Shown here: piece after piece, positions 49,301 to 61,286 of the stretch
Layout: the number at the start of each line of letters is the position of its first letter
Numbering within the stretch: position 1 is the first letter of the stretch
NCBI RefSeq assembly: GCF_026212465.1
Contig: NC_080058.1
Span: 10,433,363 to 10,497,362, forward strand
DNA from: Amaranthus tricolor
Taxonomy: Eukaryota; Streptophyta; Magnoliopsida; Caryophyllales; Amaranthaceae
Length of the DNA stretch: 64,000 nt
Direction: 5' to 3'
The notes under the pieces: model-generated
Told to the model about the DNA's origin: nothing
Database searches by the model: none
The model's input: only the letters and a program-made list of their open reading frames with translations
Program-made: the position numbers and the translations under genes

Positions 49301-52300
49301 CTACAACGTGCCTTATTCCCTCAATTGTTTTTAGCTCAAAACCACAAGCAACTAGTGGTTTCCCCAATTATAATCTCTAAAACCAACTCTTGGCTACCCT
49401 ATTCCCTTAATTGTCCATAGAATTATGACCATAAAGGAACTAAATAAGTCGATAATCTCAAGCAAGGTGCGATGCCTCCTAAGAAGATATGTAAGTTCAT
49501 TTGTGATCAAACACGTAACAAACTCTCAATGAAAACATTATGCCATGTTAAAGTCTCCTCTATCCCTTCAAATCCCACAAATCATGTTGTAAAAATCCAA
49601 ACCCATAAAAGAGCAAACTCAAGACTCATGCAAAGCAAATGAGACGATGTCACTTCACAATGAAGAAAGATAAGTATCATAGTTCATTAGTGGCTAGACA
49701 AAGCATATATATGTTTGAAAGCCAAACCAGATCTTTAGTTTCAAATATAAATCAACTAGTAAAACTCCTATCAAACAGCATTTAGACAAAAATTATCATA
49801 CCTAAAAAATGATTTTACCTTTCCAATGCAATTGGCTACAGAGCAAAGGAGTAACTTTGGAGAAAAGGTGAAATGAAACATTTAAGACTTAAACAAAAAG
49901 GTCACCAGTAAATAACTCACAACACCTAAGCTTTCACTGCTCATATAAAGAATTCCAACCTTAAACACCAAAACAAAAATATAATTTTTCATTGTCATTT
50001 AGAGGCATGAGCAAGTCAAAATCCTAAGCATTTTATACAAAAGGAATTAAATGAGCATCATGGGGGCGAAAAGGCATAATGATGGTGGGAATTGGGTAGA
50101 AAAAGCTATTCTTATTTTCCATGTATCCTCTAGGACCTATAATTATAATTCTTACTTCTCATAAAGACAAACTTTTAAAACGGTCATATGTCAACCTTGA
50201 GTATACCTTACCCAGACAAAACAAACTATATCAGTTTCTAATAACAAGACGACAAAGCAACATGGATGCAACCATTTTCAAACTAATGTACTTTCTAAGA
50301 GACTAGCCTCTTAAAATCCCAATTCCAAACTATGCTCCAACATATCATAATCAACTTCAAAAGACGACTTATCTTTTCACCACCGAATCCCATGCCAAAT
50401 AAAATCCTTCACTAAATTTAATAGTTTCGGGTTGACGAGTTCTTAAAAGTGTGAAATAATAAAATTTTAAAAGGTATGACATAGTAAAGGTGATATGTTT
50501 AATTGTTATCAGATATTAGTAGAATGACTTCATGAGCTACATCCATTAAAAGGAGACTATGTAAAAGATGACCCACAGGCCACTCATCATATTAATTTTC
50601 ATGTTACAAAATAAGAGATGGCTTTGAAACCACTTAACAATCCTCAAAAAAGTGGGGATTTAAGGAAACATCAAGTTCTCGCCTCGCTCCCAACCTACAT
50701 ATAACAATGAATAAATCCCTCTTCACCTTGCTAAGCAACATCCTCCTTACGACTAAATATAATTATCATATTGGATATGAAGTCCATACATTTCCATATC
50801 AAATCCTCTTTCCCCTACTCCGCCTCTATCTCCTTTAATTATTAATCTAAAGAATTTAATTAGATTTAAAAGAAGATAGTTAGCGGAACCGAAAACAAAA
50901 AAGGGAAACAGGTAACCAAACGACATGAAAATCTTACTTTGCAAGTTTTGGAAACTTGATGCATTCTCTCAACATGTTCCCACCGGTCAAGGCAGCATCT
51001 TTGTTATCATAGCTGCTCCACAAAGGTAACATAAAGCATCATAAGTGAATGAGAAAGTAACAGAATTTCTTAACCAACGAAGCTACAAATTTGTTGTAAT
51101 ACAATTAGATCATCTATTAAAAAACTTCTACCAAGATAAGATGTTGCCGTCCAAAATCATATTGGAGAGTGCCAAATTGTGCCACAAGAAGCCTAGATGT
51201 ACTCCGAATGGAAGATAAGAAATAAGAGCTTTTTTTTCAAGAATTACTCACCAGCTTGAGCAAACTTTTTTTTTTTGAAAAAAAGGAAGGAAATTGACGG
51301 AAGCACACAATTTAAGAGATGGAAAAAACAAATTAATAAAGCTCCATCAAAACTTACCAAACAACAAGGAAGTCAAGCAACTCCAAATGATTCTCAATGT
51401 ATTCTAAACAGCAATACATGTTGTCCACTTGTTGCTTCAACAACACTGACCAACATAAGACTAAATCTTTCCTTGCCTGCCCATGTTTAATGGTAAGTGA
51501 ACAAACCAAGGGAAATATAATCCAATCCAACATCAGTGAGCCATTGAGATTAAACCATGACTTACTTGCCAACCAAAAACATGTAGCTTGTGAATTAGAA
51601 GAGGAATAACATCTTCCTTACATGTTTCAAGCGTAATCTGTAGAATCTGATCTGTGCTTGGTTCAGATTCACCATCTCCACAAAGCATCAACCTCATTGT
51701 CGAAAAGTTTTTTCCTACTTCTTCCAATGCCTATATGAATTTAATAAGAACTCTGGTAATTAGTAGTGGAAGAAAGCTAAAAATTGTAAAAGCAATATTT
51801 CCAAATACATCTTTCTCGAAGATTCAAATGCAATTCTCACAAACAAACAACTTAAGAAAAATAACAATGAGCAAGGGGAATTATCCTAACGCCAAAAAAT
51901 CACACAGTGATGACAAAAAATAATTATATACAAAATATAAATTCCAATTGACTTTATTAATCCAACAGCACCATTCTTATCTATACAACTTTAACATGAA
52001 TGACAAACTCAAACAACTCTAACATCAATGAGAAACTCAAAAGCAAATGATATTTTAGGTCATGGTTAGAATGTGCCCCAATCATATGTCATCCGACTCT
52101 CTCAAGCATTTCTCTTCACTTGAAGGGCATGCATGACTATCAAATATAAAACTGAAAACGGTGAAATGATCCCTACCATAAAAAAACATAAAAACACAAT
52201 GGTGAAATGATCCCTTCCATAAAACACATAAATAACACACAAATCCTCAATGAGATGGCCTCACGGTAATACCATCTCTATTGGACTTGTCTAATGTACA

Positions 52301-54189
52301 CTTACAGTCTTAAAGTGATTACTTATAACCTTAAAGTGATTGTTAACAATATTAAGTGACCAATTACATCTTAAAGTGATTCCTTACAATTTTAAATTGA
52401 TTACTTTATAATCTTAAGTGATTACTTATAACATTAGTCATCACTTACAATCTAAAATTGATCAATTATAACCCTAAAATGATCACTTTTAGATTAGATG
52501 TAGAACCCAAGACATGTCTATATCAATACATCAACAAAATTAGTAGAATCCAAGACATTTACCTAACATGCAAACATGTTTATGTCAATACATCAATAAG
52601 ACTAGGACCCAAGACATTTACCTAACATGCAAACAAGAACCCAATGAATGTCCTTATTGTATTCGCACAAGACCAAATCTACTATCAATCATCTAAATCA
52701 ATTGACTTTCACAATTTAACTTCCAAGTTCCAAACTTCCAATCATGTCTATTGCCACCCCAAGTCCCCAAGATAACACTAAAATACAATTCTTATTGGGA
52801 TAGTAGCAAAGAACTAAAGCTTCCTCTTATTACTTCAAAGTTTATAGCCCCTTCATTATTAGTATGCAAAACAAGATTTAAAGTGTACAGATGATTTCAC
52901 AAATCACATAATTTTGCCAGGTTAAGATATGTCTTCAACTCTTGATGTATCAACCAACCCATTGAGCAAAATCAAACAGGGTAATCAGAACATATCAAAA
53001 GATCAGCTCCAATAGAAAATTATAAGATTAATATAAATAAAGCCAAGCAATGAATGAGCCAAATCATATAGATTGCCAAGCTTATCTACCTTCAACCCCA
53101 AATGAAGAAAAAACCAGTTTTTTTCTTTCTAACGCAAATGCAATGTTTAAAGAAAGCCAATGTGACCTCCAAAAACCACAAGCATCCTAATTAAATTCGT
53201 AAATGGATTTCATATGAAGGAAATGCCACTGAGAATATTGGGTTTCAAGTTCCAACAAACAGAGCATAGACAAACAAAACCGAGTCTTATCAAAAGTTCA
53301 CAAACCAGGGATAATTTGGCAACAAATCAATAGAACAGAAACACAAGCAATCATAAATCTACCGAACAAAATTATCTGCCCATTTGCATCATGTGAAAGT
53401 AGACTATCTTACATTCACATAAACAAACCATAAGCTTTAAAATCCAGTAGCTCTAATATTTCAAAAAAAAAAAAAAAAAAAAAAAAAACATTTATATTGA
53501 ACATTCAACCAATTACAACAATGCCAAATCATCTAAAAAATTAGGGTCGGCCGCATGAACTACTATATCATTCCGGTGGTCGTCACATGAATTCCCTTTC
53601 ATATTGTCCATCCTTTTACATTAAATCCCCTAAAAATGTAACTTTCTATCTATTTTACCATTTTATGATCTAAATTTACAAGATCCATCTGTAAACAGTC
53701 ATAATGTATAAATGAATTCCCTATCATCAACCAGCTTACCCCTGATATTGATCCTTAAGTACAACCAGATTTAACATTCAATTCAAAAAGATACAAAAAA
53801 AAAAATTCTCCCAATCTCTTTACCTGACAAAATGCCCATGTGAAAATGCATCAAAATCAAAAAGCCCACATGAAAATGCATCACAATCAATGTACAATAG
53901 AACACAAGTACATCAAAAGAGGAAAAAAAAAAAAAAAAAAAAAAAACCCAAATTTGGAGGAAAGGAGAAGAAACAACAAAGATGAAATATTTTATAAAAA
54001 TCAAGATTAACCCAGTTGATAATTGTTAAAAGTATCAATCACAGAAAAAATAAAAAAAAAAGTAAAAACCTTTTCAAGAGCTTTAACTTCGACAACGGTA
54101 GCAGTATCAAGAGCCAGGAGACTATCTTTGGTAGACCTAACAACCTCCTGAGGAGTTTTAGAGCGAGCTTTAAAGAACGAGAATGACAT
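43306..54189 (-). CDS. MO25-like (CAB39-type) scaffold protein, 11 exons
   Basis: All exons join in phase with GT-AG introns: 54189-54070, 51730-51566, 51476-51358, 51012-50938, 45735-45642, 45561-45502, 45369-45304, 45211-45113, 43863-43819, 43733-43631, 43394-43306. The sum is 1,035 nt, 344 residues, the family's normal length. It begins MSFSFFKARSKTPQEVVRST and ends EIERVSRFINRER; other diagnostic segments are LCWSVLLKQQVDNMYCC, ENHLELLDFLVV, NMLRECIKFPKLAKYIL, ENYVTRRQSLKLLSDFLLEP and SAFHIFKVFVANPNK. MO25 proteins are helical-repeat scaffolds that, in animals, bind STRAD and activate LKB1 kinase, and in fungi act with germinal-centre kinases in polarity and cell separation; the plant partner is inferred to be a related kinase. 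Intron 4 (5.2 kb) and intron 1 (2.3 kb) are large and hold transposons. No disruption is seen. Confidence 0.95.
44798..45045. mobile_element. MITE in intron 8 of the MO25-like gene
   Basis: Left GCCTGGGCCATAGTGTAGAA and inverted right end GCCTGGACCATAGTGTAAAA. The interior is unusually GC-rich for the window, with CGCGATCGCGGTAACG and AACGCGG motifs. It ends about 70 bp upstream, in plus coordinates, of exon 8. No target duplication found. Confidence 0.55.
46551..47657. mobile_element. Non-autonomous hAT element in intron 4 of the MO25-like gene
   Basis: Exact 8-bp repeats ACTTCAGC at 46543-46550 and 47658-47665 are the duplication length of the hAT superfamily. Ends are CAGTGGCGGATCCAGG and, inverted, CATAGGAGGATCTATG. 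Just inside are the complementary GCACCAA and GGGGCACGTGCCC segments. A GGC-rich stretch (about 47390-47490, with GGCGGCAG repeats) lies in an otherwise AT-rich body. No transposase frame survives. Confidence 0.85.
48381..48690 (+). mobile_element. Decayed TRIM-like LTR element in intron 4 of the MO25-like gene
   Basis: A first LTR-like copy (about 48381-48501) has GCCACATCGGTTCCATGGGC and CACCTATAAGGCTAGTC and ends GATGTATAACA. It is followed at once by TTGGTATCATAACC (48502-48515), matching the methionine-tRNA primer-binding site with one or two changes. After about 70 bp a second, diverged copy follows (about 48575-48690: CCATGTCGATTGTGTGGGC, CACCTACTAGGCTAGTA). Two LTRs around a tiny interior are the definition of a TRIM. 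The second copy's end is not resolved. Confidence 0.65.
48700..50930. other. Rest of MO25-like intron 4, no feature recognised
   Basis: AT-rich intronic sequence. Small open frames (for example 50121-50306) have no recognised similarity. Confidence 0.5.
51750..54060. other. MO25-like intron 1, with a TTAAAGTGATTACTTATAAC array and poly(A) tracts
   Basis: At about 52245-52505 CTCAATGAGATGGCCTCACGG leads into a degenerate array of TTAAAGTGAT(T/C)ACTTATAAC units, the same unit as in the element at 22115-22452; only the left end of an element is clear. Poly(A) runs lie at 53462-53488 and 53922-53945. A near-duplicate CCCATGTGAAAATGCATCA (53833 and 53867) is also present. No additional gene. Confidence 0.5.
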
Positions 54190-54199
54190 TTTCGATGAA

Positions 54200-55033
54200 T
54201 TTCTCTCTCTTCTTCTGTATGAAGCGCCGATGGTTGGAAATCAACTGCTTAATTGTCAGGGAGAAAAGGGAATGTCAAATCAGGGTGATGGGACATATAT
54301 CTTCCGTTGATTAATCCAAGCTACTTAAATTTATTCCTTTAGAGCTTACTCATGAAAAAAAAAAAAAAAGTCATCTTACTATTTCATAATTTTTCTCTCT
54401 CTTAAAATTTTATTTTTCAACCTAATTTTATTAATAATGATCTCTTTTAAAAGGTCATCATCCTCTTTTTTTACTTTTTTTCTACTCCACCATAATTTTT
54501 CTCTCTTAATTTATCTAACATTTATCTTTATTTTTTTATAATAATATTTTCATGTATAAAGTTAATATAATTTTTTATTTGATTAAAATAGATCTACTAT
54601 TTTATAATTAAAAAAAATTATTCTTTTAATAAAAATAATATTTTTTAATAAATATAAATATAAATATAATTTTTAATAAATATTTTTTAATATTTAAGAA
54701 AAATTCGTTAACTTCAAATAAATATTACAATACACATACATAAAATAAATACACAAATTAAAAAACTAAAATTTTAAATGATACATTAATTGCGGTTCTC
54801 TCCAAACTTTTGCCAGATATTTTCAACCAAGTCATCTTTTAAGGATAAATGTGTTTGTCGATCTTCAACATCATTTTAAGACATTACATAATTAAAACAT
54901 CATTTTTAAACATTACTTAATTAAACCATCATTAAAAACAATACATAATTAAAACATAATTAAGACATTACATAATTAAACTATCTACTGACGATTGTAA
55001 TTCTGAAGATATTGTCCAAGTTGAACCATCATA
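54200..55033. other. AT-rich spacer between the MO25-like gene and the SANT-like ORF
   Basis: This includes the MO25-like promoter just right of 54189; no TATA box stands out. The rest is low-complexity AT sequence, which may include the 3' trailer of the minus-strand SANT-like ORF. Confidence 0.4.
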
Positions 55034-56329
55034 TCAGCTTCCCATGGCTGAAGAGTTTTTGCTTAATGATTCATAGATCTCCCAATTCATTCGATATTCT
55101 TCCAGTAGAAGTTGCTTTCGTTTTCGGGCTTCTTTTTGTTTTTGAAGTTCTGTCTTCTCTTTCAATATTTCTGAATTAAGTCGAAGACTCTCTCCAAATG
55201 CACTCAAAGCTTGAATTGATTGATCTGCAACCATTTTCCCAGTCATGCGAGCCTTAGCCTTCTTCACACCCTCGGGGCGAGTGGATGATCCTCCTTGAGG
55301 TTCAGTTGTTGGTGTTTCAGAATCTTCTTCCGTCCTTGATCTTTTCCCACTACTTTCACTACTAACATCACCAGTTGGTTGTTGATCCAATTGTTTTTTT
55401 TGATTACTTTTTACCACTTGCTTCCACTTGTTATACTTTCTTAAGATTTTCCATTGCTCAATCAAGTTAAAGTTACCGTGTTTTCTTTGATGGATTAAAT
55501 GCGCTTCTTTAAGCACATCTTCGTTTGTCGTGCCACTCTTCTTCCTCCTAAGAGCCTCATCATAACTTCCAGACCACTTCAAACATGCTGGAGCAACTCT
55601 ACCCCAACGACATTTAAGCATGTCGGGGATTCTTCGTGGGATTAGATGGGGTCGTTCCATCCTCGCTGCTTCATAAGCTTCCTTAACTTTCTGCCACCTC
55701 ACTCTTATCTTTTGGTTGGTGCTCACAATTGGATCTGTACTTGTGTTCATGACTGAACATATGAGAGCAATATCTTCAATCAAATCCCAACTTTTCTTTG
55801 AAGGTATAGGGGCTTCGTCATTATTATTAGGTAGCTGTTGAGATGGTTGAACCAATTGAGTAAAGCTCAGTGGTGAACCAAATTGTGAAACTAGATCTTG
55901 AAATGATGGTTGGGTGTAAAGACTAGCATCAAAATGATGAACAAAATTTCCTCCATCTTCACCATATTGATCATCTTGATCATTTCCTTCATTTTCATCC
56001 TCATCATCATCATCATACTCCATCTCATTTTCGTCTAAACTTTCACCCCTTATTGGAGTTGAATAGATATCAATATTAGAGTTGACATTGTGAGATTGAT
56101 GATGGTGGTGAAACATAGTTTGAGAATTTTGGGTATTTTGAGGAACATAATAAGATGAATTTGGTATATTTTGAGGAATATAGTAAGAAGAATTTGGAGT
56201 ATTTTGAGAAAATGGAGGATTGAACGGAGAATTTTGATATTGAATTTGAGCATTTTGATTGTTAGAAGATTTTTTTCTTGGTTTTTTTTTACATGGATTT
56301 CTTCCATAATCTGGGTTATTTGAATCCAT
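55034..56329 (-). CDS. Myb/SANT-like protein with NAM-associated C-terminal domain (PIF/Harbinger ORF1-like)
   Basis: One intact exon, 431 residues, ATG at 56329. The N-terminal 130 residues are Asn/Gln/Ser/Tyr-rich with NSSYYIPQN/NSSYYVPQN repeats and an HHHH run. An acidic tract (EMEYDDDDEDENEGNDQDD) follows. The Myb/SANT-like trihelix part has SWDLIEDIALICSVMNTSTD, RVRWQKVKEAYE and LKCRWGRVAPACLKWSG (residues about 180-260), and then the NAM-associated part, with FNLIEQWKILRKYNKWKQV and a Lys/Glu-rich coiled-coil end. Such proteins are the DNA-binding partner (ORF1) of PIF/Harbinger transposases, and many plant database entries are misnamed glutathione S-transferase T3-like. No transposase ORF or clear element ends are nearby, so this may be an orphaned ORF1 or a host gene. 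No codon disruption. Confidence 0.8.
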   Translation of the reverse strand: MDSNNPDYGRNPCKKKPRKKSSNNQNAQIQYQNSPFNPPFSQNTPNSSYYIPQNIPNSSYYVPQNTQNSQTMFHHHHQSHNVNSNIDIYSTPIRGESLDENEMEYDDDDEDENEGNDQDDQYGEDGGNFVHHFDASLYTQPSFQDLVSQFGSPLSFTQLVQPSQQLPNNNDEAPIPSKKSWDLIEDIALICSVMNTSTDPIVSTNQKIRVRWQKVKEAYEAARMERPHLIPRRIPDMLKCRWGRVAPACLKWSGSYDEALRRKKSGTTNEDVLKEAHLIHQRKHGNFNLIEQWKILRKYNKWKQVVKSNQKKQLDQQPTGDVSSESSGKRSRTEEDSETPTTEPQGGSSTRPEGVKKAKARMTGKMVADQSIQALSAFGESLRLNSEILKEKTELQKQKEARKRKQLLLEEYRMNWEIYESLSKNSSAMGS

Positions 56330-57083
56330 ATTTTTTTTGGGGATTTTTAAAATGATTAATTTGGTATTTTTTTAACAAAAAAAAGTAGGAAAATAAGAAC
56401 AAAATATGTAAATATAAAATTATGTCAAAAAATATCAATATGGGTCTTATTTTATAGATCTCAAAAAAATATGACCGTTGGTATAATTTTTATTTTTTTT
56501 AAAATAATTTTTATACGAAAATAGCCGTTAAAGGCAAAAAACGGGTATATTTTTGCACCCAATCACATGCAGCCACCTGGCCTGCTGATTGACGCGCGTC
56601 AGGGGCTTCACAGGCATGCAGGGGTTATATTTGCAACGACCAATCAGGAGTCGACACGTGGCAAAAAAAAATTTTAAAAAAATGGGATGACCGTTCACCA
56701 GAACGGGTCATCCTAAGACCATTTTACCCAACCTTTCCCTTAACCCACCTAATATTAAATCACCATTATTATTAATTTCCTTATAGTTTGGTCATGTGAC
56801 CTAATATTAGATCATCATTAATGATGCCCTTATAACCTTCCAAATTAGTGGACATTTATTTTTTATATTATTCACTTATTATTTTAATTTATAATTTATT
56901 TTTAATTAATAATTAAAATATAATTAAGTAAAATATTGTTTAATTCATCTCAATATAAAGATTATTAATATCTACTTTTTATAATATTTTATTATGTATA
57001 TTAAGTATTGAATAAGTGCATTGATTAGCGTGAAAAAGTAAATATCCTATTTTTAGTGAACTAAAGGGAGAAATAATTCTAAT
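56330..57083. other. Upstream region of the SANT-like ORF, no gene recognised
   Basis: Contains a less AT-rich patch (56560-56730) with CCACCTGGCC, GACGCGCGTCAGG, CGACACGTGGC (a G-box core) and a small inverted pair GGATGACCGTTC / GAACGGGTCATCC (56685-56712). It probably includes the promoter of the minus-strand ORF. No other gene. Confidence 0.45.
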
Positions 57084-59817
57084 AAGCTTTAACACAGATT
57101 CATACTTCAGAGTTGAGACCGTCTATACAAGAGACGTCTCAAGTTTTGGGCTGACCCAATTTATAAATTAAAAAATAAATAAATAACTGAATTTGTGATA
57201 ACTCATGCTCCTCTTAACTTTTCAACTTCCTTTCTCAGTTTTTCATCTCACTCTTTCCTGACATAAATCACTTATAGTCCTCTCTCAAACTCCATTTATG
57301 GTTTTCAATCTCCATCTTTCTCTCTCAAATTCATTGTCGTTTATTCTCTTTTTATCTTCTTCAACATTTGCTAGACCATCAAAGGTATCTATTTATGCTT
57401 CATCTTCACCATTTTCGTTTTGAAATCTTTCATTTTCATTTTTTTTGGGTTAATTGTGTTATATATTAGTTAAAATTACAATCCTCTTTTTTAAAAAAAA
57501 AAATTAAGCTTCATCAATAGTGGAAATAGTGATGTTGAAGAAGACAACAATGATGGAAATAGTGATGTTGAAGAAGGAAAGTATTGGTGTTTTAACCTAA
57601 TTAAAGTTTATAGTTTAATATTTTTAATATTTTAAATTTGTTTGTTTTTTAATTTTACTTGTTCTTGATGTTAGGGTTTAAAAATTGGAAAAGATAAGTG
57701 ATGGTACTGTCTTAGCTTCTGTATTCACAAAGAAGATCAAAAAGATTCCTTCTAAGGATCAAAATGGCAACCCTCAACAATCAAAGGTGACTGATTTAGT
57801 ACCCAAACAAAGGGGTTATAGTAGCTGGAATTATAATATTATGTATTTGAATTTGTATGTATTTGGGGTTTATAATAGTGGTATTTGTCGTATTGTTATG
57901 TATTCATATTTGGGATTATGTTGGAAATATAATAGTGTATATCTGGATTTATTATGGGTTTATAATAGATTATATTTGTGTTTATAATTATGCGTAGTTC
58001 ATAATATTTTGGATTTATAAAGTAATGTTATAATCCCAACTAAATAATGTTATACCCCCAACTAAACAATGTTATAATTACAATTAAACTATTTTATAAC
58101 TCCTAATAAACTATGTTGTAATCCCAATTAAACTATGTTATAACACCGATTAAACAATGTTATACTCCCAACTACATTATGTTATAAAACCAACTAAAAA
58201 ATGATATAACCCACACTACACAATGTTATACTCTCAACTACATCAATCTATGTCAAATGTTCACAGTTATAATACCAATTATATTATGTTATAATCCTAA
58301 ATATAAGTTATTATAACCCCTAATATACTATGTCATAACCCAAATATATTATGTTATAACGACAAATATATTATGTTATAATCTCAAATATATTGTTACT
58401 ACACAATGTTTACTCCTAACTACATCAACCTATGTCAAATGTTCACAGTTATAATACCAATTATATCTTGGTTATATCCCTAAATATATGAATATATAAC
58501 TACAAATGCCTTTATACAATTCTCCAAAAATTAGCCATAGTTGTCTTCTTCAATATCACTGTTTTCCACCATTAATGAATCTTAATTTAAAAAAAAAAAT
58601 CAGAAGAACCACAATAGCTTTTATTACCTTCCCCAAATAGTATATATTGTTGTCTTCTTCAACATCACTGTTTTTCACCATTGATGAAGCTTTATTTAAA
58701 AAAAAGAACATAATCGAATTCAAGCATCATTTCTTCCGTTGTTAGACAATTTTTTCAGGTTATAGAAGGTGTGTATGTTCGATGGTTGGAGAAGGGAGAT
58801 GAAAAAATCAGAAAATTTTTCATCTTTCAAAAACACAACAGTTTTTTTCTCTTGGAAATGACACGCGCGTGGTTGTTTTAAAAACAACAGTTTTTTTTTA
58901 AATTAAGATAATTTTTTGTAACACCCCGTAATTTATCGGGTTTAAAAAGATAATATAATAATAAAATAAATAAGTATTATTAAATTATATTATTTTATAT
59001 AGATAATTATAAGAAATAAAGTAAGTTAAATTTTAATGGTAACACGTTTTATCGCATACGATGTTATCGCATGACGTTTCTTTGCTGTTTTAACAATAAT
59101 ATAATAATTACTTAATTAATTAATTAATTAAATAAAAAAATAGGGGAAAATGAAGGGGGTGGCCGGTTGTGGAGCATGGGAGGAGTCTTGTAAGTCCTCT
59201 CATAATTGTGTATTATGGTACAATTATGATCATTGTCTTAAGTTGCCTATTAATCCTTAAGTTCCTTTGATTTCATCACCATTCTAACTTTTCAAGAGCA
59301 CACAAAAATTCAGAAAAAAATTCTCTTCCTTAGCCTTCCTTGTTTCGGCATTTCAAAAGAAAAAAAAAAATTTTGTTGTTCCATTCAATCTTTTGATCAA
59401 AGGAGTAAGTTTAATTGAATTGTTAATTATAAATTTTATATATTAAATTTCTAAGATGGATTATTTTTTATGTATGATGATATCCTATATGACTTTTAGG
59501 AGAATTGAGTATTTTCTTTTGTATATGTAGTTTTCTCTAATAATCCTTTAATAAACTTTAATTTGTTAAAAGGATTAAGTTATGTTCTTTCAAAAAAAAA
59601 AAAAAAAACTCCTTGAATCAATATTCTTTAACAAAATTTAAATTTATTATAAGAATTAAGAATTTAAGTTTATATTGAGATTTAAATAATTTCCTTTTAT
59701 GGTCTATATTTCTCTAACAAAATTTCAATTTGTTAGATGAAATTTAAATGTTATAGATCAAGTAATGTAGTTATCCAAGAGTTTATTTAGCAAAATTTGA
59801 TTTGTTTGAAGGATTGT

Positions 59818-59822
<5 letters not shown>

Positions 59823-59909
<87 letters not shown>
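59823..59909. repeat. (AT)n microsatellite inside the long LTR
   Basis: About 43 AT dinucleotides without interruption. Confidence 0.95.
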
Positions 59910-59912
<3 letters not shown>

Positions 59913-60228
59913 TTGATTTAAAAGGGTGATTGGTTTTATGATTCTCAACAAAATTTTAATTTGTTAAGAGAATTAAGTATTTAATTTAATTATCATAATT
60001 TATGAAAATTTAAGTTTCTTGACGGATTTTGTGGATGGGCATGTTCTTTTTATTTGATGACTTATATGCCTTGTTGATGGGGTTTTGTGTATTAATATAT
60101 GTGTGAAAATATAAAGTGGTTGTGTGATAGGAAAATTGGTCTTGTTTGTTTATTTTGGTAGTTGTGAATGTCGCTTCATTAGAGTTATTTTGGTTATGAG
60201 ATTTAAAGGGTTAATAATTTGAATAATG

Positions 60229-60274
<46 letters not shown>

Positions 60275-61088
60275 TCGGGCAGCAGCAGTTCTGCCTCGGT
60301 AATGGTGCCGATCCGGAAACGTTAGTCGTGTTCTGTTGTTGTTTTATGTACCGATGCGTTATAAACTCGTTAAACGCTTAAAATAATTAAAAATAGTAAT
60401 TGGATGTTAGAAATTATGAAATTTGGTACCCAAGGTAATTGACGCGTTCCGAACGCAATGACGAAGTCGGATTTTACATTTGAATTTTCTAAACTGTCCG
60501 AATTGTCCGTTTAAGTTTATGGTTAAAAATGTAAAGTTTAGAACTATTGGGTATTGGATGTGAACATTTAAAATTATCAAGTCTTAGTAACATTTTAGTA
60601 GTATGGAGTGAATTAAAGGTGTAAAAATGTTCTAATACGTGATCGTTTTGTGTGTGTGTTATTTAGGACCTCGATTCATAAGAGTGCGAAATTTCTATCG
60701 TGATTAAACGTAGTTTGGTTGCAGCGCCTAAAGGTACACGCTTAGACCATATTGTTTATGTGGTTGTGCAAGTAGTGTTGCTTCATTTCTAATCGAGGCA
60801 TTGTAAATCACATAAGGATTAGACATCTCAAATAATTTAAAAGAAGATAATTGGAAATTGAGAATTTATGTGTTTGTAACCCAAAGGGGTTAACGTTTTG
60901 GTTTGTATCATGTTACCCAAAGGGGTTAATGTTTTGGTTTGGATTATTACAATTATTGTTCCCATGGCAGTTTTGGATCATTACGGTCACCATGGGGGTA
61001 TGCATACCGAATAGGACGGGCAACGTCTTCGGTCGGTGGTTGCGTTGGGATTAGATCTCCCAAGTGTATTCCTCCAAAAGGATTGGAT

Positions 61089-61286
61089 TTATACTTGAAC
61101 GACCCGAATAGGACGGGCAACGTTACAAGTTGGAATTATCTAATAATGAATGATTTATACTTGAACGACCCGAACAGGACGGGCAACGTTACAAGTTGGA
61201 ATTATCTAATAATGAATGATTTATACTTGAACGACCCGAACAGGACGGGCAACATTACAAGTTAGAATTATCTAATAATGAATGTA
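61089..61286 (+). repeat. 66-bp tandem repeat, three units
   Basis: Units at 61089, 61155 and 61221 are nearly identical, each with TTATACTTGAACGACCCGAA then AGGACGGGCAACGTTACAAG. A partial related segment (CGAATAGGACGGGCAACGT) lies at about 61007. The near identity shows recent expansion. It remains open in one frame, repeating LNDPNRTGNVTSWNYLIMND, but this is most likely an accident of the unit length (22 codons). Confidence 0.85.

Noticed and set aside
60939..61265. 108-residue open frame with repeated LNDPNRTGNVTSWNYLI
   Set aside because: Open only because the 66-bp repeat unit is divisible by three; no homology and located in a noncoding LTR.
61089..61286. CRISPR-like array
   Set aside because: Head-to-tail 66-bp tandem repeat without spacers inside a plant LTR; no cas genes and a eukaryotic setting.
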